This document shows, in pieces, positions 57,592 to 64,000 of a DNA stretch of 64,000 bases. A program made the position numbers and the translations under genes. The notes beneath the pieces are model-generated. The model did not search any database. It saw only the letters and a program-made list of their open reading frames with translations, and was not told the DNA's origin. Position 1 is the stretch's first letter; every line of letters begins with the position of its first letter. Source of the DNA: Scytonema tolypothrichoides VB-61278 (GTDB taxonomy: Bacteria; Cyanobacteriota; Cyanobacteriia; Cyanobacteriales; Nostocaceae); the NCBI RefSeq assembly GCF_000828085.3, contig NZ_JXCA02000016.1:391659-455658 (forward strand). Reading direction: 5' to 3'.

Positions 57592-58144
57592 AATCAACTT
57601 GCGGCAGGTGTCGAAACCCAGTACCTAGAGATCTGGGTTGAGGTATAATACCGTTTTACTTTAAGGTTGATACAAATGAACAGCAATGGAGTTGGGAGCA
57701 AGGGGAAATCATTGTAGAAAAATCATTTGTATCAGGCATTTCCTGAAATGGTCTAACACGTAACAAATGAAACTAGGTCGACAACTAATTATCACACAAA
57801 GACTTAACGGTAGTAAAAACCGCCTATGTTCACATTATTCGCTTTGATTTCAAAATACGGGGCTACCACGCTCCCACGTTATTGTAGATTTCGTTTTCGG
57901 TAATCATTTTTTTGTGAAACAAAGAGCACTTGACTAACGTCTTAGTTAGTTTCTAAAACGAATAAAAAGCTCATTAGAATTTTCGTAAAGTGCAAAAAAA
58001 GCATCAATTTAAACACTTCTTATAAAACCGAGTCATATGGCGGGAACTCACAAGAAACTTTGAAATTCTTCATAAATAGAACCTCTATGTTACCATCTGG
58101 ATGGTTTTAGACGCATAGCCATTGGCAGTTGAATATCAAATCCA
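57592..58144. other. Gene-free region with a 12-bp inverted repeat pair
   Basis: A 553-bp gap. TGATACAAATGA at 57668-57679 and its exact inverse at 57723-57734 form a 67-bp palindromic structure. Otherwise it is AT-rich and gene-free. The promoters of the two flanking genes must lie here. Confidence 0.6.
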
Positions 58145-59263
58145 ATGACTATAACGTCTCTAAGTGTGGTGGTTGAGGAGAGAATAACAGTGCAAAATAG
58201 AAGTATGTCAGTGGGAGAACAAAATGGTCAACTACAGCGTAACCATCCACGACCGATCCGCATAGGCGTGATCGGCGTGGGTAATATGGGGCAGCATCAC
58301 GTCCGAGTACTGAGTTCAATGAAGGACGTTGAACTGGTTGGTGTAGCAGATATTAATGTTGAACGAGGATTAGAAACCGCCAGCAAATACAAGGTGCGCT
58401 TTTTTGAAGATTATTGCGACCTGCTGCCTCATGTACAGGCAGTTTGTGTTGCCGTACCCACGCGTTTGCATTACGCCGTTGGAATCAACTGTCTTTTGGC
58501 GGGAATTCATGTTCTGATTGAAAAGCCAATCGCGGCAAGTATATCTGAAGCAGAATCATTAGTAAATGCTGCCGCCGATTCTCAATGTATTCTACAAGTC
58601 GGTCATATAGAGCGGTTCAGCCCAGCATTTCAAGAATTGAGGAAGGTGTTGAAAACTGAGGAAGTGCTAGCGCTAGAGGCACATCGTACAAGTCCATATT
58701 CAAGTCGGGCAAACGATGTCTCAGTTGTTTTGGATTTAATGATTCATGACATTGACCTGCTTTTGGAATTAGCCGCAGCTCCTGTAGTGAAGTTAACAGC
58801 TAGTGGTAATCGTACATTAGACTCTGGTTATTTAGATTACGTAACTGCGACATTAGGATTTGCCAATGGTATTGTTGCTACTGTGACTGCCAGTAAAGTG
58901 ACTCACTGCAAAATTCGTCGTATTGTTGCCCATTGTAAAAATTCCTTTACTGAAGCAGATTTTCTCAGAAATGAAATTTTGGTTCACCGACACACCAACG
59001 ACTATCGACAAGCAGCATTATATAGACAGGATGGCGTGATTGAAAGAGTTTCTACAAGTAATACTGATAAACTAGGTGCAGAGTTGGAGCATTTTGTCAA
59101 CTGCGTGCGTGGAGGTAACCAACCTTCAGTTGGTGGTGAACAAGCACTCAAAGCTTTAAGACTAGCAAGCTTAATCGAGCAGATGGCTTTGGAAGACCGT
59201 GTTTGGAACCCATTAGATTGGCAATCTGAACCAAAAGTACAATCTTTGACACCCACTGTTTAA
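58145..59263 (+). CDS. Gfo/Idh/MocA-family oxidoreductase
   Basis: A 372-residue protein; the start is uncertain (ATG 58145 or ATG 58205). NAD(P)-binding GVIGVGNMGQHHVRVL (~41-56) and EKPIAAS are intact, with a C-terminal substrate domain (ASGNRTLDSGYLDYVTATLGF and a His in MIHDIDLLLEL). The family reduces or oxidises sugars, inositols or biliverdin; the substrate is unknown. It is monocistronic. Confidence 0.88.
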   Translation: MTITSLSVVVEERITVQNRSMSVGEQNGQLQRNHPRPIRIGVIGVGNMGQHHVRVLSSMKDVELVGVADINVERGLETASKYKVRFFEDYCDLLPHVQAVCVAVPTRLHYAVGINCLLAGIHVLIEKPIAASISEAESLVNAAADSQCILQVGHIERFSPAFQELRKVLKTEEVLALEAHRTSPYSSRANDVSVVLDLMIHDIDLLLELAAAPVVKLTASGNRTLDSGYLDYVTATLGFANGIVATVTASKVTHCKIRRIVAHCKNSFTEADFLRNEILVHRHTNDYRQAALYRQDGVIERVSTSNTDKLGAELEHFVNCVRGGNQPSVGGEQALKALRLASLIEQMALEDRVWNPLDWQSEPKVQSLTPTV

Positions 59264-59437
59264 GGGAACACCAGACAGATTACAACGGGGTACACAATGT
59301 ATAGAAAGGGAATGGGGGATAGTTTGTAGGGGGTAAGAGAATAGAATCTCGTTATCATCCATAAGCTGTAACCCATACCCTTTTTCATTTATGGAAAGTG
59401 TATTTTTTCACAAAATTAGCTAAAAAGTATTTAGATT

Positions 59438-59565
59438 AGGACTTACGCAAAAACTCTCTCAAACTTGTATTTCTTTGTGTCCTTTGTGGTGCATGCTACG
59501 TCTATGCCTGCGGGACCCGCAGGTATACGCGGAGATCGTTTTTCGCTTATTCCAGCGTAAGTCCT
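59438..59565. mobile_element. MITE-like element with AGGACTTACGC ends (second copy)
   Basis: A 128-bp segment with 11-bp inverted ends AGGACTTACGC and GCGTAAGTCCT and no gene. The interior differs from the copy at 11046-11180 and includes a GCGGGACCCGC palindrome. It lies upstream of the DedA gene. Confidence 0.75.
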
Positions 59566-59639
59566 GTAAATAAAGCAAGTTTGATGTAGTAACAACAAAT
59601 GACTACGAAACTTCTGTCGTAATTTCAGGAATACAGTTG

Positions 59640-60254
59640 ATGCTTGAATGGATAACCAATACTATTAACTCTCTGGGCTACTGGGGAATTGCTCTGTTGA
59701 TGTTTCTCGAAAATGTCTTTCCTCCAATTCCTTCAGAACTTATTATGCCATTGGCGGGATTTACAGCAAGGGCAACCCCAGAAAAGCTTAATGTCATCGG
59801 CGTATTTTTTGCAGGACTGCTGGGTTCAGTATTAGGCGCACTTATCTGGTATTACCCTGGTAAATTATTAGGGCAAAAGCGTTTACAAGCTTGGGCAGAT
59901 AGATACGGTAAGTGGCTAACTATATCAAGTAAAGACATCACTAAAGCAAAGGGCTGGTTCGACCAGCAAGGTGCCAAAGCAGTTTGTATTGGTCGGCTTG
60001 TCCCGGGAGTCCGGACCTTGATTTCCGTACCCGCAGGCATGAGTCATATGCACCTTCTACCATTTTTAATCTACTCAACTTTAGGTAGCGCTGTATGGGT
60101 CGGTTTGCTAACATACTCAGGATATGCCTTGGGTAGTCAGTATGAACTCGTGGACAAGTATCTGGCTCCTGTTTCTAAAATTGTGGCTGTAGTTCTGATC
60201 CTGGCATTTGTCGTCTGGGTGATGAAGCGTAAGCGAAAAAACAGGAGACAGTAA
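59640..60254 (+). CDS. DedA-family membrane protein
   Basis: A 204-residue protein starting MLEWITNTINSLGYWGIALL (ATG 59640). It has the DedA motif set FLENVFPPIPSELIMPLAG (with the conserved E), GSVLGALIWY and the central RFVPG-like GRLVPGVRTLISVPAGMS. Such proteins are likely lipid or undecaprenyl-phosphate flippases. It has four to five membrane helices. Confidence 0.92.
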   Translation: MLEWITNTINSLGYWGIALLMFLENVFPPIPSELIMPLAGFTARATPEKLNVIGVFFAGLLGSVLGALIWYYPGKLLGQKRLQAWADRYGKWLTISSKDITKAKGWFDQQGAKAVCIGRLVPGVRTLISVPAGMSHMHLLPFLIYSTLGSAVWVGLLTYSGYALGSQYELVDKYLAPVSKIVAVVLILAFVVWVMKRKRKNRRQ

Positions 60255-60520
60255 AAATTATTGTTTCTAATTAGCGTTGGAAAAATAAGTATTATCTGTG
60301 TAAAAGCAAGTGTTCGCAACTCTCTAACTCTGCTTGTTAGCTTTGTGATTATATGGTATCAAGTGAAACTTAAGCGCTATCTATGTTTATCGCTCAACAA
60401 CTAAGTGGTTCTTTGTATATTGCTTGCTACAGTTGACGCAACAGATGTTTTCTGGTACACCCATTTTTGTAAGATGAGCATGATAACTTGTGAGAGCTAA
60501 GTTAAGTACTAGGAGCTTTT

Positions 60521-61666
60521 ATGACAGATCAACCTTCCGCTGCCACTCCCATGAACGCCGCTGCTATTCCAATGAATAGAGTTTCGGCATCTACTCCGAT
60601 AAATGCTGCTCCCCCTCAACCAGTTGCTGGCGTTTCGGGGAAAAAGATTCTCAGTATTGATTTAGGTAGAACTTCTACAAAGACTTGTATTAGCCGCGAG
60701 TCTAATAATGTGACTTTCGTCTCGGCCAACGTGAAGGAGATGTCAATGGAACAAGTGCGTGGAGGTGTTTTTGAAGCCCGCGCGACTGACCCTTTGATGG
60801 ATCTTTGGCTGGAGTATCAAGGCAATGGATACGCTGTTGGTCAATTGGCAGCAGATTTTGGGGCTAACTTAGGAGTGGGTCAATCTAAGGTCGAATACGC
60901 ACTGATTAAAGTCTTGGCTTGCGCTGGCTACTTTAAGCTCAAAGATGAAATCTCTGTGGTGCTGGGTCTGCCTTACCTTTCTCAAGAACAATTTGAGAAG
61001 GAAAAAGCACAGATCATCAGCCAACTCAATGGTCCTCATGTGATGAACTTTCGCGGAGAATCCGTATCGTTGAATATCAACAAGGTTTGGGTCATGCCAG
61101 AAGGCTATGGCAGCTTACTATGGTGTGAGGGTCAACCAAAGAAAGCCGCAGGAATGCCTGATCTTACCAAAGTCTCCGTGGCAATTGTTGATATTGGACA
61201 TCAAACAACCGATTGTTTGATGGTTGATAACTTCCGCTTTGCCCGAGGTGCCTCAAAGAGTGAAGATTTCGGTATGAGCAAGTTTTATGAACTAGTTGCT
61301 GCCGAAATTGAGGGCGCAGATAGCCAGTCTCTATCTTTAATTGCTGCAGTCAACCGAGCCAAGGGCGATCGCTTTTACCGTCCCAGAGGTGCCAGCAAAC
61401 CCACCAATTTAGATGACTTTCTTCCTAATCTGATAGAAATGTTTTCTCGCGAAATCTGTAACCGCGTGCTAGCATGGCTACCAGAGCGCGTTACCGATGT
61501 AATTCTCACCGGAGGTGGTGGAGAATTCTTCTGGGAAGATGTTCAACGCTTGCTCAAAGAAGCAAAAATTAATGCCCATTTAGCTTCACCGTCTCGGCAA
61601 GCAAATGCTTTAGGGCAATATATTTATGGAGAGGCACAGTTATCCAACGCTCGCGCTAGAACTTAA
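60521..61666 (+). CDS. ParM-like actin homologue (chromosomal)
   Basis: A 381-residue protein. The first ~40 residues are Ala/Pro-rich and probably disordered, an extension not found in plasmid ParM. An actin-fold ATPase follows: phosphate-1 DLGRTSTKT (~47-55), phosphate-2 DIGHQTTD (~224-231) and adenosine loop TGGGGEFF (~330-337). These match ParM/StbA-like actins, which form ATP-driven filaments. The ParR-like gene starts 5 bp downstream, so the pair forms an operon. No iteron-type parC repeats are seen upstream, and there is no plasmid gene near. A chromosomal cytoskeletal role rather than DNA segregation is plausible; I recall reports of such a repurposed ParMR system in Anabaena but could not verify this here. 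Confidence 0.85.
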   Translation: MTDQPSAATPMNAAAIPMNRVSASTPINAAPPQPVAGVSGKKILSIDLGRTSTKTCISRESNNVTFVSANVKEMSMEQVRGGVFEARATDPLMDLWLEYQGNGYAVGQLAADFGANLGVGQSKVEYALIKVLACAGYFKLKDEISVVLGLPYLSQEQFEKEKAQIISQLNGPHVMNFRGESVSLNINKVWVMPEGYGSLLWCEGQPKKAAGMPDLTKVSVAIVDIGHQTTDCLMVDNFRFARGASKSEDFGMSKFYELVAAEIEGADSQSLSLIAAVNRAKGDRFYRPRGASKPTNLDDFLPNLIEMFSREICNRVLAWLPERVTDVILTGGGGEFFWEDVQRLLKEAKINAHLASPSRQANALGQYIYGEAQLSNARART

Positions 61667-61671
61667 CACTA

Positions 61672-62190
61672 ATGTTCCAATGGTCAAAAAAAGTAGTGAA
61701 ATCCGTTACGTTTGAGCCAGGGGTGGCTGACGAAAGCTTGTTAGCTCTTGTGGAAAGTCATTTGGAAAAAGATCCCGAAAAGACTTTCAGCGACCTCTGT
61801 AAAGAAGCCTTATGGCAATCTTTGTGCGTACCGGAATCTGTACGACCAGCCCCGAAACCAGCAGCAGCAACAGCAACAACAACACAAGGGGTGGAACAAC
61901 AAATTGCTGCACTGCAAAGTCAGATGGCTGACCTTGAGGAACGTTTTTTTGCCAAGGAATCTAATCGGTTGCAAATTATGGAACAGCAACTGATACAGCT
62001 GAGCCAACAAGTGGCTCAGTTGGCTATTATGCTGAATAATGTTTCAAGCAGTTCCCCTCCAACCGCTCAACAGGTCTCAACCCTAGAAGTGATCAATCAT
62101 ACTTCTAGTCCTACTTATGCTGCTGCCACTTCTTCTCAAGAAATTGATCCAGTTATCAGCCGTATTAGTCAATTTCTGGATGATTTCTGA
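61672..62190 (+). CDS. ParR-like adaptor protein
   Basis: A 172-residue protein beginning MFQWSKKVVKSVTFEPGVAD. Residues ~8-52 fit a ribbon-helix-helix (VKSVTFEP strand, then DESLLALVESHLEKDPEKTF and DLCKEALWQSL helices). A Pro/Ala/Thr linker follows, then a coiled coil at about 73-122 (VEQQIAALQSQMADLEERFF), and a short C-terminal helix (DPVISRISQFLDDF) like the ParM-binding tail of ParR. It sits 5 bp behind the ParM-like gene. In plasmid systems ParR links DNA and filament ends; here the partner may be something else. Confidence 0.75.
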   Translation: MFQWSKKVVKSVTFEPGVADESLLALVESHLEKDPEKTFSDLCKEALWQSLCVPESVRPAPKPAAATATTTQGVEQQIAALQSQMADLEERFFAKESNRLQIMEQQLIQLSQQVAQLAIMLNNVSSSSPPTAQQVSTLEVINHTSSPTYAAATSSQEIDPVISRISQFLDDF

Positions 62191-62227
62191 GGAAATTTCA
62201 GGGTGTGAATGTGTTTGACTCCTAGAA

Positions 62228-62262
62228 AACCTCCTTAATGAAATCCTCATTAAGGGGGTTTA
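62228..62262 (+). terminator. Terminator of the ParM/ParR-like operon
   Basis: A long stem AAACCTCCTTAATG/CATTAAGGGGGTTT with a 7-nt loop, 38 bp past the ParR-like stop. The T-run is short. Confidence 0.7.
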
Positions 62263-62329
62263 ATGTTTAGATATTTTAATTTTAGTGTTGCTTTATAAGC
62301 TAATCTGTTTATAGCTATTCTATATCTGT

Positions 62330-63538
62330 GTGTTCTGGAAAACTTTACTTTTACCTGACTCCCAATCTGTCAGCCATCAAGATAAGAACTCTCAATTGCC
62401 AGAGAAAAGAGTCTCAAGCTTGAGCGAGATTCAAAAAATTATTCAGCAGCTAGTCACTGCAATTCTAACTGGCTTTCTATTCCACTGGCTGCACATTCCA
62501 GTAGGTTGGCTACTGGCTCCAATCCTGGCGGGAATTGCCTATGTAATTCTCAACGGTAGTCGCCAAGCCCTACCTTCGACGTTTAAAATTGTTGGGCAAG
62601 TCATCATCAGTCTTGTTACTGCGACTCGCCTTTCCCCGGAGACACTCAGTGTGGCAACAAGCTACGCCATCCCTGTGGTACTGTGTGTTTTGACCACGGC
62701 TAGCTTAAGTATGCTCAGCGGCTACCTGTTAAGTCGTTGGGCTGGCATTGATCGCACCACAGGTTTTTTGGGTTTTATACCCGGTGGCGCTTCTAGCATC
62801 GTTGCCATGAGTGAAGAAATGGGGGCAGATACAGTTGCTGTTGCCCTCATCCAGTATATCCGGGTATTGCTAGTCGTGTTAATCCTGCCAGCTGTAGCCA
62901 CCTTACTTTTTCCCGCCAACCCAGACACCCAAACCATAGCTACCGTTGTGACAACAAATAACCTACCAAGACTGCCAATGTTGTTGAACTTATTGATACT
63001 GGCTGTGTGTGGCGGCTTGGGAATTTGGGGAGGAAGGCAATTGCGTCTCCCCTCATCCGGGTTTTTAGGTCCGTTTCTCGTTGGCTTAGTTGTGTTTTGG
63101 ATGCTACCGTACCAAATACAAGTGCCTCAGCCCCTTTTTTGTGCAGGACAACTGCTGATTGGACTGTCTATTGGTGTACAGTTTGACTGGGAAACTGCCC
63201 GCAAACTCTTGCGAGCTGTATTCATTGAGGTAGGTTTGGTTATTGCGTTAATTCTCCTTTGTTTGGGAGTTGGATATGAGTTTCATCTGGTAACACACGT
63301 TGATACAGCAACGGCAGTCTTAGGATTCACTCCTGGGGGAATTGAGGCAATGATTGCCACAGTTATGCAGCTAGGTGGTGACACTGGGTTAGTGCTGGCA
63401 ATGCAATTGACGCGGATGTTGAGTATTTTGTTGATTGCCCCGCCCTTAGTGGCTTTTTTGCTCAAACGTGCCAAACCTGCTCATTCTCAAGCGGAGGAAG
63501 AAGAGGCATTGGTGGAATTGAACCGTCTTGAACCTTGA
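62330..63538 (+). CDS. AbrB-family membrane protein
   Basis: A 402-residue protein from GTG 62330. It has two halves, each with helices ending in GF-(I/T)-PGG-(A/I): GFLGFIPGGASSIVAMSEEM and VLGFTPGGIEAMIATVMQLG, the internal duplication of the AbrB (PF05145) family, named ammonia monooxygenase/AbrB in old annotation. About ten membrane segments. Transport function is suspected, substrate unknown. Its last ~77 bp overlap the convergent homocitrate-synthase-like gene. Confidence 0.88.
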   Translation: MFWKTLLLPDSQSVSHQDKNSQLPEKRVSSLSEIQKIIQQLVTAILTGFLFHWLHIPVGWLLAPILAGIAYVILNGSRQALPSTFKIVGQVIISLVTATRLSPETLSVATSYAIPVVLCVLTTASLSMLSGYLLSRWAGIDRTTGFLGFIPGGASSIVAMSEEMGADTVAVALIQYIRVLLVVLILPAVATLLFPANPDTQTIATVVTTNNLPRLPMLLNLLILAVCGGLGIWGGRQLRLPSSGFLGPFLVGLVVFWMLPYQIQVPQPLFCAGQLLIGLSIGVQFDWETARKLLRAVFIEVGLVIALILLCLGVGYEFHLVTHVDTATAVLGFTPGGIEAMIATVMQLGGDTGLVLAMQLTRMLSILLIAPPLVAFLLKRAKPAHSQAEEEEALVELNRLEP

Positions 63539-64000
63539 AAGCAGAGTAGAGGATTTCATCAACTTTATCCAGAGTAAGATGTTGTTGATCCGCTAAGGCT
63601 TTAATCCTCTTGGTAATCCTTTGAAGTTGGAATTTGTCCAAGTTTAGCCCCAATTGACTTGCTCGATGAGCAATTGCATGCTTTCCTGTAAGCTTGTGAT
63701 TAATCAAAAACGAGCGTGTCAAACCAAAATCACTGGGATTAATCACTTCGTAAGTCTTGGGATTATTGAGGATTGCTTGAGTATGAATACCAGCTTTGTG
63801 GCTGAAAGCTGCTGAACCAAGAATGTAGTGGTTGAAGGGAATAGTGATGCCAACTTTATCAGCGACTAGGTGATGTAATTCTTGGAGGTGATGCAGACAG
63901 TATTTACGCTTCAACTGCTCTGGATCGACAGTGTAAAGGCGAGCAATCAAGCCAGCAAGAGGCGTAATCCCATTACGCTCACCAATTCCTAAGATAGTCG
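63462..64000 (-). CDS. Homocitrate synthase-like protein, N-terminal part beyond window
   Basis: Only the C-terminal ~179 codons are in the window, and the gene runs off the right edge. It reads LGIGERNGITPLAGLIARLY, then the HMGL-like barrel end AFSHKAGIHTQAILNNPKTY with the metal-binding His pair (FSHKAGIH), and DFGLTRSFLINHKLTGKHAI. These resemble fungal/AAA-type homocitrate synthases more than bacterial NifV or LeuA. In a N2-fixing strain homocitrate is needed for FeMo-co, but this type could also serve lysine-like or secondary metabolism. It is convergent with and overlaps the AbrB-family gene by 77 bp. Confidence 0.8.
   Translation of the reverse strand, partial: TILGIGERNGITPLAGLIARLYTVDPEQLKRKYCLHHLQELHHLVADKVGITIPFNHYILGSAAFSHKAGIHTQAILNNPKTYEVINPSDFGLTRSFLINHKLTGKHAIAHRASQLGLNLDKFQLQRITKRIKALADQQHLTLDKVDEILYSAFKVQDGSIPPMPLLPPLENEQVWHV

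Overview
The window is chromosomal DNA from a filamentous cyanobacterium, most likely a nitrogen-fixing, heterocyst-forming type (Nostocales). The evidence is many HIP1-like GCGATCGC octamers inside genes, heptanucleotide tandem repeats between genes (ATTCAAA, GGGAACA, TGGTAAC, ACTGGTC types), a PAM68-type photosystem II assembly protein beside rpsO, an NADPH-thioredoxin reductase/thioredoxin fusion, DUF3110 and DUF4327 proteins, and a cyanophycin metabolism pair of the CphA2 type. The genus cannot be fixed from the sequence alone.

Layout. 1-2.7 kb: PAM68-like gene (cut by the left edge), rpsO and a GH13 glycosidase with a close paralogue at 20.7-22.3 kb. 3-7.5 kb: cyanophycinase (cphB) and the short cyanophycin synthetase CphA2, separated by wreckage of IS200/IS605 (TnpB) elements and two small genes. 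7.8-11.2 kb: a hypothetical protein, a putative PD-(D/E)XK nuclease-like protein, an SbmA/YddA-type ABC exporter, and a DUF2459 gene whose 3' end runs into a MITE-like element. 11.9-20.3 kb: a coherent envelope-stress/ion region with a LysM protein, an HtrA/Deg protease, a P2-type cation ATPase, a PepSY protein, small membrane proteins and an OmpR-type two-component pair. Three promoters here share a CTCATC-N2-TTTCTTAAT-like box, so they probably form a local regulon. 22.9-31 kb: murQ, a DUF3110 protein and a 1938-residue TamB/DUF490 protein.

31-36.6 kb: a compact co-directional cluster of oxidoreductase-type genes (two MDR dehydrogenases, SDR, NTF2-like, EthD, small dimeric alpha/beta-barrel protein) led by an AraC regulator. 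It lies between the intact tamB 3' end and a second, 248-bp copy of that end, which looks like the footprint of an insertion or rearrangement. 36.7-48.3 kb: ROK kinase, peptide-type ABC permease, NTR/Trx fusion, type IV pilin-like protein, DUF4327, an FHA/Ser-Thr kinase next to a zinc-ribbon PP2C phosphatase, and a pseudouridine synthase. 48.5-51.7 kb: an NB-ARC (STAND) ATPase and a TPR protein in overlapping frames. 51.9-54.4 kb: TPP riboswitch-thiC, pyrE and a tRNA with a CAU anticodon. 54.6-64 kb: a secreted protein, a CNNM/CorC-like membrane protein, queC, a Gfo/Idh/MocA dehydrogenase, DedA, a chromosomal ParM-like actin with a ParR-like partner, an AbrB-family membrane protein and a truncated homocitrate-synthase-like gene at the right edge.

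The most interesting candidates are the chromosomal ParM/ParR-like pair (60.5-62.2 kb), the tamB-end duplication flanking the oxidoreductase cluster, the shared promoter architecture of the htrA/ATPase region, and the split STAND-TPR module. All functional statements rest on reading motifs by eye; no database search was run.
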